From: JBGPHT01 sp041484525
GTDB taxonomy: Bacteria; Acidobacteriota; Terriglobia; Bryobacterales; Bryobacteraceae
Assembly (NCBI GenBank): GCA_041484525.1
Contig: JBGPHT010000087.1
Coordinates: 1 to 31,334, forward strand
Direction: 5' to 3'
Length of the DNA: 31,334 nucleotides
Below the pieces are notes generated by a model. That model did no database searches and was not told where the DNA came from. It saw only the letters and a program-made list of their open reading frames with translations. Below, one piece after another: positions 17,521 through 25,718 of this stretch (positions are counted from its first letter, which is position 1; every line of letters starts with the position of its first letter). Position numbers and translations under genes: made by a program.

Positions 17521-18107
17521 TGCGCGTCCGCTACGCCCTGTTGGCCCTGTTGGCAACTGCGTTCGAGACCGCGTGTTCCCGGCCGCCTGCCGCTTCGAAG
17601 GTATCTCCGAAGGCCTCCGAGCCGCGCATCACGCAGTTCTACGCAACCGAGCTCAATCTCGCGGCCGGCGAAAAGAGCCTCCTGTGCTACGGCGTGGAGA
17701 ACGCGAAGACCGTCTGGCTTTCGCCGCCGCGCCACGAGTTGTCGGCGGCGCTCACTCGCTGCGTGGAGGAGTCCCCCACCGCCACAACCAGCTACACCCT
17801 GACCGCCGAAGGCGCCGATGGACGATCCACCACTCGTGAACTGACGATCGCAGTCGGGCCGTCGCGCGCCCACATCATCGAGGTGAACGTCAGCTCTCTC
17901 AAGATTGCTCGCGGCGCCACCCTGACCATCTGTTACACCGTCGAAAACGCCCGCTCCGTCAGCATCGACCCGCTTCGCTTCGCGGCCGGAGCCGAACCCA
18001 AAGGCTGCACCACCGACCATCCCATGAAGACCACCACCTACACAGTTGTGGTAACCGGCGCCGGGGGTACCCGCGATGAGGAGAAAGTAACCGTAAAAGT
18101 TCTGTAA
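17520..18107 (+). CDS. Probable lipoprotein with two Ig-like repeats
   Basis: A 195-residue protein. A hydrophobic N-terminus ends in FETACSRPP, a weak lipobox with Cys19. Two homologous beta-sandwich repeats follow. Each has the pattern 'AAGEKSLLCYGVENAKTV' or 'ARGATLTICYTVENARSV', then a conserved Cys near the end (RCVEES, GCTTDH) and a final strand of the type TSYTLTAEGADG or TTYTVVVTGAGG. The Cys spacing suggests one disulfide per repeat. It is probably a surface or periplasmic binding module. ATG 17520 overlaps the previous stop as TAATG, and the genes on both sides also encode exported proteins. Confidence 0.82.
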   Translation: MRVRYALLALLATAFETACSRPPAASKVSPKASEPRITQFYATELNLAAGEKSLLCYGVENAKTVWLSPPRHELSAALTRCVEESPTATTSYTLTAEGADGRSTTRELTIAVGPSRAHIIEVNVSSLKIARGATLTICYTVENARSVSIDPLRFAAGAEPKGCTTDHPMKTTTYTVVVTGAGGTRDEEKVTVKVL

Positions 18108-18148
18108 CCACTAACCGCCACGGGCAGTATCCGTCTTATGGAGTGCCC

Positions 18149-19075
18149 ATGAAACACGAAAGTCTCTACTATGCCGCCGCTGCCCTGCTGTGCGCGCTGA
18201 TTCATCCCACCGAAAGCCAGGCCGCGAAAAATCGCAACCTGAGCGTCAACTTCGACGACAACGCCAACCATTGCTCCGACCTCAAGGTTAAGAGCAATGC
18301 GGAGCTGGCCCAAGCCACCGAGAGCTTCAACTTCCGCAAGAGCGAAGCGCCCACGCTGGAGTTGAACGGCGTCGATCGCGGCAGCATCCGGGTCATGGGC
18401 TGGGACAGCCAGGACTACGCGGTAGAGGCTTGCAAAATCGTGGTGGGCGATGACCGCGCCAGCGCCGAGCAGATGCTGCGCTCTATCTCGGTGACGCGCG
18501 CGGCCGGGCATATTTCCTCGAACGGCCCCAATTCCGATACCGCCGAATGGCAGGTCTACTTCATCGTGCATGCGCCCAAAGACGCGTCGCTCGATCTCGA
18601 AACGAAGAACGGACCGATCTCCGTACGCGACATCACCGGCAATGTGAAGGTGCGGGCAACCAACGGCCCGCTGGCGCTCGACAATGTGTCGGGGACGGTG
18701 CAGGCGCGCACCGTGAATGGTCCGATCTCCTATTCCGGCACGGGCGGCGACGTCCATATCAATGCGCAGAACGGCCCGCTTTCGGTGAAGCTCACGGGCG
18801 ACCTGTGGAACGGGCCGCAGCTCGAGGCGCGCACCGTGAACGGTCCGGTGTCGCTGCAGATCCCGGACACGTTCCAATCCGGCGTACGTATCGAGTCGAA
18901 CGGCAACGCGCCTATGAGCTGCCGGATCGCCGCCTGCCGCAACGCCTGGACCGACTCCACGCGCGACGATCGGCACGTCATGCGGCTCAACGGTTCGGGC
19001 GACGCCGTGCGCGTGTCCACCGGCAACGGGCCGATCTCGATCGGCGGGCCGTCGAAATCGAAGTCGGTCATATAA
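18149..19075 (+). CDS. Exported DUF4097-like beta-repeat protein with NGP repeats
   Basis: A 308-residue protein with a signal peptide (YYAAAALLCALIHPTESQAA). A globular N-terminal strand region has VMGWDSQDYAVEACK. From about residue 128 it repeats short beta strands punctuated by NGP (eight copies, such as KNGPISV, TNGPLAL, VNGPISY, QNGPLSV). The DUF4097 or adhesin-like putative domain forms this kind of beta-helix stack. Function is unknown; surface or periplasmic attachment is plausible. ATG 18149 follows GGAG by 6 nt; GTG 18143 is an alternative. It is the last gene of the operon and overlaps the convergent exonuclease gene by 8 bp. Confidence 0.85.
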   Translation: MKHESLYYAAAALLCALIHPTESQAAKNRNLSVNFDDNANHCSDLKVKSNAELAQATESFNFRKSEAPTLELNGVDRGSIRVMGWDSQDYAVEACKIVVGDDRASAEQMLRSISVTRAAGHISSNGPNSDTAEWQVYFIVHAPKDASLDLETKNGPISVRDITGNVKVRATNGPLALDNVSGTVQARTVNGPISYSGTGGDVHINAQNGPLSVKLTGDLWNGPQLEARTVNGPVSLQIPDTFQSGVRIESNGNAPMSCRIAACRNAWTDSTRDDRHVMRLNGSGDAVRVSTGNGPISIGGPSKSKSVI

Positions 19076-20474
19076 GTCTTGCCGAGCGCGCCAGCCGCGA
19101 TCGTAAGCGCTCTTCGCGGCGGCGCGCTTTCGACGAATCCTCCAGGGCCAACCCGCTGAGCGTCATCTCGAGCGCCATCGCATAATTCCGTTCCCGGTGC
19201 TCGTAGTGCTTGGCCAGCTCCTCGAAAGCGCGCACACGGTACGGATTGCGCGATTGCGCCAGCTCCGTGTGCACCGCGAGCGCCGCGTCCGCCCGGCCCA
19301 GCCGCCTTTCGATGGCGGCCATGTCCCACATAGTCCGGAACAGCAGGTCGTCGGGCAGCCCCAGATCCACGGCGCGGCGAAACACGCCGAGCGCTTCCTC
19401 ATCGCGGTCCGCCTGCACCAGCCAGCGCGCCAGCCCGATCAGGTCCGCCCCATGGCGCGCCGCCGCCTGTTCCGGCGCGCGGAAGGCAAACGGCACGATC
19501 GCCGTCAGGCAGGCGAGCGAGAGAATGTCGATCGCATTGTGGTGGAAAATGGGCACCAGCTCGAACGCCTTCTTCGTGCGCAGGAAATCGAAATAGCAGT
19601 ACGGGATCATCTCTCCCGGCAGATCTCCCTGGCGCTCCACGCCTAGAATCCGGTTTTCGAGATCCACCAGCCGGCAGCTCTCGAGGCGCAGTTTCCACAA
19701 GCGCCGCGCGCCGAAGAGGAGGTCCAGGTGCTCCATGCGGTCGAACGGATGGCGCGCCCGCGCCATGCGGAAACGCGTCTCGAGCAACGGCTGGTCGAAC
19801 GCTTTTCCGTTGTACGTAATGAGGACGTCGAACTGTTCGAGGTACTCGGCCAGCCGCGCAAGCTGCGAGGCCTCCTCCCCGAAATCCCGCATGAAGAACT
19901 GGCGCACGCGGAATCCAGCCGGCTCGATCGACCCCACGCCGATCAGAAATGCGTAGGTTCCCGTGCCGCCCGCCAGACCCGTCGTCTCGGTATCGAGGAA
20001 GGCCCATTTCGCGGGATTCGCGCGCGCGATCGCGCCCGCCGAGAGCTGCTCCAGCAGGTCTTCCGGTAACTCCGCCAGTTCCGAGATGTCCATGCTGCCG
20101 TGCCGCTTGTGGCGTTCCCACAGCCTCTCGGTTTCGAAATGCTCGCCGAAGCGTGTGCCGACGACTTCGCCGGACAGGAGCTCTTCGATGAAACGACCGG
20201 CCGCTCCCTTACGGTCACGGCTCTCTGAGGACGCGCCGTCGGCCGGAGCGCCGCGCGGGAGGGAGCGGGCGCTATCTGCCGCGCTACCGGTGCGCGGAAG
20301 TGAGCGCGCGGCGGCGACGGCACTGAGGAGGGGCATCGCGCCCTCCGCCGCGTCATCTCGCGGGGCCGCAGAGTTGCGACCTTGAAGGGCCGGACGGCCG
20401 GTCGACGCATACTTCCGGTCGATCCGCGCGATCCGCTTGCGCAACGCCGCGAGCTGTTCCTGAATGTCCTCCAT
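19068..20474 (-). CDS. YprB-like RNase H-fold 3'-5' exonuclease with TPR-like tail
   Basis: A 468-residue cytoplasmic protein. Residues 1-22 form a short coiled coil. About 32-95 is a low-complexity linker containing repeat element C. From about 100 comes the conserved YprB-like segment, with the RNase H/DEDD catalytic strand WAFLDTETTGLAGGTGTYAF (D161, E163), the second motif VLITYNGKAFDQPLLETRF and the third HHNAIDILSLACLT. The last 130 residues form TPR-like helix pairs. The family is predicted to degrade nucleic acid; the substrate is not established. ATG 20474 was chosen because the alternative at 20525 lies in the promoter region. The promoter is probably TTGAAT (20525-20520), 18 nt, TATAGT (20501-20496). 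Confidence 0.88.
   Translation of the reverse strand: MEDIQEQLAALRKRIARIDRKYASTGRPALQGRNSAAPRDDAAEGAMPLLSAVAAARSLPRTGSAADSARSLPRGAPADGASSESRDRKGAAGRFIEELLSGEVVGTRFGEHFETERLWERHKRHGSMDISELAELPEDLLEQLSAGAIARANPAKWAFLDTETTGLAGGTGTYAFLIGVGSIEPAGFRVRQFFMRDFGEEASQLARLAEYLEQFDVLITYNGKAFDQPLLETRFRMARARHPFDRMEHLDLLFGARRLWKLRLESCRLVDLENRILGVERQGDLPGEMIPYCYFDFLRTKKAFELVPIFHHNAIDILSLACLTAIVPFAFRAPEQAAARHGADLIGLARWLVQADRDEEALGVFRRAVDLGLPDDLLFRTMWDMAAIERRLGRADAALAVHTELAQSRNPYRVRAFEELAKHYEHRERNYAMALEMTLSGLALEDSSKARRREERLRSRLARSARLI
20197..20310. repeat. Intragenic palindromic repeat C (in the RNase H-like gene)
   Basis: The 27 bp at 20197-20223 match both arms of repeat A in the TonB-receptor gene with only a few mismatches. 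A decayed inverted copy sharing AGGGAGCGG lies at about 20255-20270, and another degenerate copy at about 20290-20310. At protein level the two decayed copies both encode ARSLPR, and the first unit encodes SRDRKGAAGRF. The frame is intact and the block falls in a linker between the coiled coil and the nuclease core (about residues 57-94). Confidence 0.7.
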
Positions 20475-20495
20475 CGCTTCGCCTTTTCTTTGCCC

Positions 20496-20536
20496 ACTAT
20501 AGCGGCTTAGGGCGTCGCGATTCAAGTTGCTATATT
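20496..20536. promoter_or_regulatory. Divergent promoter region between the exonuclease gene and galU
   Basis: Minus strand: TTGAAT (20525-20520), 18-nt spacer, TATAGT (20501-20496), with a leader of about 15 nt containing AAAGG. Plus strand: TATATT (20531-20536) lies 6 nt before the galU GTG. The two elements interleave, so transcription of the two genes may interfere. Confidence 0.5.
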
Positions 20537-20542
20537 CATAAA

Positions 20543-21439
20543 GTGATTCAGAGCGCAGTCATTCCGGTTGCGGGGCATGGTACGCGGCTGCTGCCCGCCA
20601 CCAAATCGCAACCCAAGGAAATGCTGCCGGTGGCCCGGAAACCCATCGTGCAGTACGTGGTCGAAGAGCTGGTCTCGAACGGCATCCAGCAGATCCTGTT
20701 TATCACCGGCCGCAACAAAGGTTCGATCGAGAATCACTTCGACCACGAGCCGGAACTCTTCCGCACGCTCACCGAAGCCAAGAAGCTCGACCTGCTGCAG
20801 GAACTCAATTTCGATGCGCTGAAGGCGCACTTCTTTTACACACGCCAGCGGCAGCAGCAGGGCCTCGGCGACGCCATCCTCTGCGCCGAAAACTTTGCCG
20901 GCGAGGAGCCCTTTGTAGTGGCGCTGGGCGATTCCATCCTGGGGCTGAACGCGGTCGCACGCGCCGTCAGCACTATGGCGGACGTGTTCGAATCCAAGCG
21001 CGCCAGTTGCGTGATCGCCGTCGAAGAAGTGCCGCGCGACGAGACCGTGCACTACGGCATCGTGCAGCCGGAAAGCGGCACGGACGACATCTTCCGTATC
21101 GTCAACCTGGTCGAAAAGCCCAAGCCTGAAGACGCGCCCAGCAATCTCGCGATCGCCGGCCGCTACATCTTCTCGCCCGTCATCTTCGACATGATCCGCC
21201 GTGTGAAGCCGGACCACCGCGGCGAGATCCAGCTCACCGACGCCATCCAGTTCATGTGCGAGGAAGGACGCCGCGTGATGGCTGTCAAGCTGAAGCCGGA
21301 AGAGAAGCGCTACGACATCGGCAACTTCCCCAGCTATTTCGAAAGCTTCGTGGAGTTCGCGCTCGCCGACCCCGTGTATGGCGCCGAGCTTCGACGCACG
21401 ATCGAGCGCCTGCTGGCGAAATCGGCCGCGGCAGTTTGA
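20543..21439 (+). CDS. galU: UTP-glucose-1-phosphate uridylyltransferase
   Basis: A 298-residue cytoplasmic enzyme that makes UDP-glucose from UTP and glucose-1-phosphate for envelope polysaccharides. The nucleotidyltransferase signature VIPVAGHGTRLLPATKS is at the N-terminus, followed by QPKEMLPV and VEELVSNGIQQILFITGR. VVALGDSIL holds the metal-site Asp. VEKPKPEDAPSNLAIAGRYIF and YDIGNFPSY complete the GalU pattern. Length is normal. The start is GTG 20543, with no ribosome site but a TATATT ending 6 nt before it, suggesting a leaderless message. Its stop overlaps the start of the membrane glycosyltransferase gene. Confidence 0.95.
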   Translation: MIQSAVIPVAGHGTRLLPATKSQPKEMLPVARKPIVQYVVEELVSNGIQQILFITGRNKGSIENHFDHEPELFRTLTEAKKLDLLQELNFDALKAHFFYTRQRQQQGLGDAILCAENFAGEEPFVVALGDSILGLNAVARAVSTMADVFESKRASCVIAVEEVPRDETVHYGIVQPESGTDDIFRIVNLVEKPKPEDAPSNLAIAGRYIFSPVIFDMIRRVKPDHRGEIQLTDAIQFMCEEGRRVMAVKLKPEEKRYDIGNFPSYFESFVEFALADPVYGAELRRTIERLLAKSAAAV

Positions 21440-22986
21440 GACTGTTCATCGCGCTCGCCGTCCTGTTGGTGGCGGCGCATCTGTGTCACGTCGGCATTCT
21501 GTGGGAGGGCGATACCCTTCCGCTCGCCACCGCGCAGCAGATGCTCCGCGGCAAAGTCCTCTATCGCGATATCTGGTTCGACAAGCCGCCGCTAGTGCCG
21601 GCATTCTACCTCTTGTGGGGCGCGCGCGCGGGCTGGCCGCTGCGTCTGGCGGGCGCACTCTACGGCCTGCTCGCCTGCTGGATCGCGTTCGCCTTCGCAC
21701 GCGACCTTTGGGGGCGGCGCGAAGGTCTCTGGGCCGCCGGCCTGCTCGGCTTCTTTCTGATATTCGATTTCCCCGCGACAGTGATCCCCGTCGCGAGCGA
21801 TCTCCTGATGCTCGCACCGCACTTGGCCGCCGTATGGCTGGCCTTCCGTCGCCGCCCGTTCTGGGCCGGTTCGATGGCCGCCGTCGCGTGCTGGATCAGC
21901 CCCAAGGGTCTGTTCGTTCTGGCGGCATGCATGTTGTGGACTGGGCTTCGTGACCGCGGTTCGGTCAGCGTGATGCGCAACCCATTTGTTTCTCGCGCGA
22001 AAAACGTGCTTCTGACCGAACCGCGGTCACGGGCGTTGGGAATTGCCTTAATCGCCGCCGGATTCGCGGCCGCTAGCGGAGTCGCCGTGGCTGCCCTGGC
22101 AGGCATGGGCGCGCTCGGTTCCTATTGGAACGAAGTCTGGCGCTGGGGCCGCCTTTACGCCGGCAGCCCCTTCGTGGAAGCGCCTTTGCAGAATGGCGTA
22201 GTGCGCACTTTGAACTGGCTCGGCTTCCACGCCGCGTTGATAGTGGCAGTTTTGTGGCGCAGTGCTCTTGGCCTGCGGACGGCACCGCGGCCCGCCGGCC
22301 TCGCCGGTTCGCGCTCGCCCGAAGAGGCGAGCCAGGGGGCTCACCGCGGACCAGGGGGCCTGACCCACTGGCTAGCCTGGCTCGGCTGGCTCCTCCTCTC
22401 GCTCCTCGCCGTCTCCACCGGCCTGCGCTTCTTCCCCCGCTACTACTTCCAACTGCTCCCCGTCCTCGTGCTGCTGGCGGCGCGCGGCTTCACCCTCCTC
22501 GGACGCAAGCGCGAAATCGTCGCGCTCCTGCTGCTGATCCCGCTGGCGCGCTTCGGACCCATCTACTTCACCGCTCTCCGCGATTCCACGTGGCGCGATA
22601 CCGCCATGGACCAGGACAGCCGCGCCGCCGCCGCCCTCACGCGCCAGATCGCGCAACCGGGCGATACGCTGTTCGTCTGGGGCTACCGCCCGGAGATCTT
22701 CGTCTATACCGGACTGCCCGCCGCCACCATGTACCTGGATTCGCAGCCCCTCACGGGCGTCCCCGCCGATCGCCACCTGACACAGTCGGAGCCTGTCGAA
22801 ACCACCGATGCCGCGCATCGCCGCGAGGAACTCACTCACTCCCGCCCAACGTTCATTCTCGACGGCCTCAGTCTCTACAATCCGCGCCTCTCGATCGCCA
22901 GCTACCCTGAGCTCCGCGACTGGTTCTCGCAGTATCACGAGGCGGGCCGCAGCGGCGAAATCGTGATTTATCGCCTGGCCCGCTGA
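21436..22986 (+). CDS. Membrane glycosyltransferase, GT39/ArnT-like
   Basis: A 516-residue polytopic protein with about ten transmembrane segments. The first periplasmic loop has WEGDTLPLATAQQMLRGK then YRDIWFDKPPL, the acidic and KPP motifs of dolichol/undecaprenyl-phosphate-sugar transferases (PMT/ArnT type). It probably moves a sugar from a lipid carrier to an envelope acceptor; donor and acceptor are unknown. I chose TTG 21436, in frame, because it overlaps the galU stop (TTGA) and leads directly into the first helix. Earlier in-frame starts run through galU. Two hydrophilic inserts, residues 172-199 and about 285-310, coincide with inverted or direct repeats in the DNA. Confidence 0.85.
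   Translation: MRLFIALAVLLVAAHLCHVGILWEGDTLPLATAQQMLRGKVLYRDIWFDKPPLVPAFYLLWGARAGWPLRLAGALYGLLACWIAFAFARDLWGRREGLWAAGLLGFFLIFDFPATVIPVASDLLMLAPHLAAVWLAFRRRPFWAGSMAAVACWISPKGLFVLAACMLWTGLRDRGSVSVMRNPFVSRAKNVLLTEPRSRALGIALIAAGFAAASGVAVAALAGMGALGSYWNEVWRWGRLYAGSPFVEAPLQNGVVRTLNWLGFHAALIVAVLWRSALGLRTAPRPAGLAGSRSPEEASQGAHRGPGGLTHWLAWLGWLLLSLLAVSTGLRFFPRYYFQLLPVLVLLAARGFTLLGRKREIVALLLLIPLARFGPIYFTALRDSTWRDTAMDQDSRAAAALTRQIAQPGDTLFVWGYRPEIFVYTGLPAATMYLDSQPLTGVPADRHLTQSEPVETTDAAHRREELTHSRPTFILDGLSLYNPRLSIASYPELRDWFSQYHEAGRSGEIVIYRLAR
21949..22031. repeat. Intragenic inverted repeat B (in the glycosyltransferase gene)
   Basis: Perfect 20-bp arms, CGTGACCGCGGTTCGGTCAG at 21949-21968 and its complement at 22012-22031, are separated by 43 bp. 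The frame remains open and the block encodes a charged loop (RDRGSVSVMRNPFVSRAKNV...) between membrane helices. Its arm sequence differs from repeats A and C apart from a shared CGGTCACG. Confidence 0.75.
22313..22359. repeat. Hairpin plus direct repeat D (in the glycosyltransferase gene)
   Basis: GCTCGCC (22313-22319) and GGCGAGC (22326-22332) form a 7-bp stem with a 6-nt loop. CCAGGGGGC then occurs at 22332-22340 and 22351-22359. The block encodes a hydrophilic insert with SRSPEEASQGAHRGPGG. It is less compelling than repeats A-C. Confidence 0.4.
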
Positions 22987-23024
22987 TCGGTTATGATGGC
23001 TTCTCACCCCCGGAGCCCTGTGCC

Positions 23025-25448
23025 ATGAACGATCGGTCCGAATCCTCGCGCTACCTTCCCGTTTTGCTGCTGCTGTTCGCCGGAAGCGGGTGCGCCGCGC
23101 TCATCTACGAGATCGTCTGGTACCAGATGCTGCAGCTCGCCATCGGCTCCACATCCATCTCGATGGGGTTCCTGCTGGCCAGTTTCATGGGCGGTCTGTG
23201 CATCGGCAGCATCGGCTTCCCGCGCCTGCGCGGCCTCCAACAACACCCTCTGCGAATCTACGCGTTCCTCGAATTCGGCGTGGCCGCGCTCGCCATCCTG
23301 GTGCTGATCGGGCTGCCGCTGCTCGAGCGCGTGTACTGGTCGATCGCAGTGCCCGGACTCGGCGGCATGCTACTGCGCGGCGTCATCTCGGCGATCTGCC
23401 TGCTGCCTCCCACCATTCTCATGGGCGCATCGCTCCCCGCGGCTGCGCGTTGGATCGAATCCACGCCGCGCGGCGCGTCCTGGTGGGGACTGCTCTACGG
23501 AGTCAACACCGCCGGCGCCGTCTTCGGCTGCCTGCTGGCCGGCTTCTACCTGCTGCGTCTCTACAACGTCGCCATCGCCACCTGCGCGGCCGCCGCTATC
23601 AACCTGGCCGTCGGCGGCGTCGCCCTACTGCTGGCCGCGCGCACGCCCGCCGATGCCGGCCTCACCGATAAAGCCGAAAGCACGCCCGCTGCCGCGCCGT
23701 CGAAATTGTGGCCCGTCTACATCACGATCGCGCTCTCGGGCGCCACCGCCCTGGGCGCGGAAGTAGTGTGGACGCGCCTGATGGGATACCTGCTGGGCGC
23801 CACGGTGTACGCCTTCGCCATCATCCTGGCGGTATTTCTGATCGGACTGGCGATCGGCAGCACCGCCGGCTCCTGGTTTTCGCGAGTCTCCCCAGGACAA
23901 GATCGCGCGCGCGCCGCTCTCGGCTGGTCGCAGGTCCTGCTGGTCGGGGGCTTCTTTTGGGCGGCTTACATGATCGTCGATTCACTGCCCTACTGGCCGG
24001 TGAATCCGCTGCTCACCCTCAACCCCTGGTTCAACTTTCAGATCGATATGGTGCGCTGCCTCTGGGCCATCCTGCCGCCCGCGATTCTCTGGGGCGCGAG
24101 CTTCCCGCTGGCCCTGGCCGCCGCCGCCGAACCGGGCAAGGATCCCGGCCACGTGGTGGGCAGTATCTATGCCGCCAACACGCTGGGCGCGATTGCCGGC
24201 GCGCTCGGCACCAGCCTGATCCTGGTTCCCGCCATCGGCACGCAGCAGACGCAGCGCGTGCTTCTGGTGCTGGCCGCCGCGAGCGCGTGGTTCGTGCTGC
24301 TGCCGCAGATCCGCGCCCGCCGCTCCACCGGGCTTGCGATGTCGCTGACGGCTTCGCTCGTCGTGGCACTGGTGCTGGCCGCGAATATCAACCCCATCCC
24401 CGGCGCCGTCATCGCTTACGGCCGCAAGATCTCGACGTCTGCCGCGAGCGGCACCATCCTCTATACCGCCGAAGGCATCAACTCCTCGGTCGCGATTTCG
24501 CGGTGGAGCGACAACGCCATGCAGATCGACGTCAATGGCCACGTCGAAGCCACCAACGAACCGTACGATATGCGCCTGCAGCGCATGGTCGGCCACTTGC
24601 CCGCCGTCCTGCACCCCGACCCGAAGCGCGTGCTCGGCATCGGATTCGGCGCTGGCGTCTCCGCGGGAACCTTCACGCGCTACCCCGGAATCGAGAGCAT
24701 TACCATCTGCGAAATCGAGCCTATCATCCCGCCTACTTCCACCCGCTTTTTCGGCAGAGAGAACTACGAGGTGGCGCACGACCCGCGCACCCGCATCGTC
24801 TTCGATGACGCGCGCCACTACCTGATGACGACGTCCGACAAGTTCGACATCATCGCCTCCGATCCGCTGGACGTTTTCGTGAAAGGCACCGCCGCGCTCT
24901 ACTCGCAGGAGTATTTCGAGGCCGTGAAGCGGCACCTCAATCCGGGCGGTATGTTCACCCTCTACGTACCGCTGTATGAGACCGACATGCGTACCATCAA
25001 GAGCGAGTTGGCGACGTTCTTCGAGGCCTTCCCGTACGGCACCGTGTGGTTCAACAACATCGACGGACAGGGTTACGATACGGTGTTCATGGGCACGCTT
25101 GAGCCGCCGAAGTTCGATCTGGACGCCATGGAGGAGCGCTTGCGGCGGCCGGCTTACGCACCTGTGGTGCAATCGCTGCAGGAAATCGACTTCGCGTCGC
25201 CGCTCGACTTACTCGCGACTTATGGCGGCCAGAAAGCCGATTTCGATTCCTGGCTGGCGGGATCCGAGATCAATCGCGACAATAATCTTCGGCTGCAATA
25301 TCTCGCCGGATGGGGCATCAACTCCGACATGGCGCATCGGATCTATGTGGAGATGGTGAAGTATCGCCGTCCGCCGGAGAATTTGTTCACTGGCACGGGG
25401 CCTCTTTTCCAGACGCTGCTGGCGTCGTTTCAGCGGTCAGGTAGGTAA
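23025..25448 (+). CDS. Membrane-fused spermidine-synthase-like protein
   Basis: An 807-residue protein. Residues 1 to about 480 form two sets of hydrophobic helices, beginning LLLLFAGSGCAALIYEIVWYQML and restarting near IALSGATALGAEVVWTRLMGYLL, an internal duplication typical of fused spermidine synthases. About 485-710 is a polyamine-aminopropyltransferase/SAM-dependent fold: GIGFGAGVSAGTF, ICEIEPI, FDDARHYL and ASDPLDVFVKGTAALYSQEYF. The classical GGGDG and DSSDP motifs are altered, as in other fused members, so spermidine may not be the product. ATG 23025 follows GGAG by 9 nt, and TATGAT at 22992-22997 could be its -10. The C-terminal 90 residues are unassigned. Confidence 0.87.
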   Translation: MNDRSESSRYLPVLLLLFAGSGCAALIYEIVWYQMLQLAIGSTSISMGFLLASFMGGLCIGSIGFPRLRGLQQHPLRIYAFLEFGVAALAILVLIGLPLLERVYWSIAVPGLGGMLLRGVISAICLLPPTILMGASLPAAARWIESTPRGASWWGLLYGVNTAGAVFGCLLAGFYLLRLYNVAIATCAAAAINLAVGGVALLLAARTPADAGLTDKAESTPAAAPSKLWPVYITIALSGATALGAEVVWTRLMGYLLGATVYAFAIILAVFLIGLAIGSTAGSWFSRVSPGQDRARAALGWSQVLLVGGFFWAAYMIVDSLPYWPVNPLLTLNPWFNFQIDMVRCLWAILPPAILWGASFPLALAAAAEPGKDPGHVVGSIYAANTLGAIAGALGTSLILVPAIGTQQTQRVLLVLAAASAWFVLLPQIRARRSTGLAMSLTASLVVALVLAANINPIPGAVIAYGRKISTSAASGTILYTAEGINSSVAISRWSDNAMQIDVNGHVEATNEPYDMRLQRMVGHLPAVLHPDPKRVLGIGFGAGVSAGTFTRYPGIESITICEIEPIIPPTSTRFFGRENYEVAHDPRTRIVFDDARHYLMTTSDKFDIIASDPLDVFVKGTAALYSQEYFEAVKRHLNPGGMFTLYVPLYETDMRTIKSELATFFEAFPYGTVWFNNIDGQGYDTVFMGTLEPPKFDLDAMEERLRRPAYAPVVQSLQEIDFASPLDLLATYGGQKADFDSWLAGSEINRDNNLRLQYLAGWGINSDMAHRIYVEMVKYRRPPENLFTGTGPLFQTLLASFQRSGR

Positions 25449-25490
25449 AGGCTGGTTCACCGCTGAGGAACGGAGAGCGAGATTGCAGGC

Positions 25491-25718
25491 TCATTTCAAC
25501 CATTCGGCGGGCGCAATGCCGCTGCCTTCGATGATCGCCCTCAGGGTGCCAAGCGGAAGAACACGACCACGATGATGGGCCACAATAACCTGCTTCGCGG
25601 TAGTCGGATTCCGCCACTTCTGATGGCTCCCGGATTGTCCAACCCGCAGAAAGCCGTGATGGCGAAGGATGCCGATCACCTGGCCGGAAGTGAGCCGCGG
25701 CGTCCCGCGATCACCCAA
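25491..25718 (-). CDS. hicA: HicA-family mRNA interferase toxin
   Basis: A 75-residue protein with the dsRBD-like HicA fold. LTSGQVIGILRHHGFLRVGQSGSHQKWRNP carries the catalytic His32 in GSH, then the strand KQVIVAHHRGRVLP and the helix LGTLRAIIEGSGI. It cleaves mRNA when freed from HicB. The TTG start (25718) overlaps the hicB stop by 8 bp and gives the usual N-terminus. The gene looks intact. It is convergent with the spermidine-synthase-like gene. Confidence 0.88.
   Translation of the reverse strand: MGDRGTPRLTSGQVIGILRHHGFLRVGQSGSHQKWRNPTTAKQVIVAHHRGRVLPLGTLRAIIEGSGIAPAEWLK

Noticed and set aside
23982..25172. 396-codon minus-strand frame
   Set aside because: Antisense shadow of the spermidine-synthase-like gene, dominated by Arg, Gly, His and Val.
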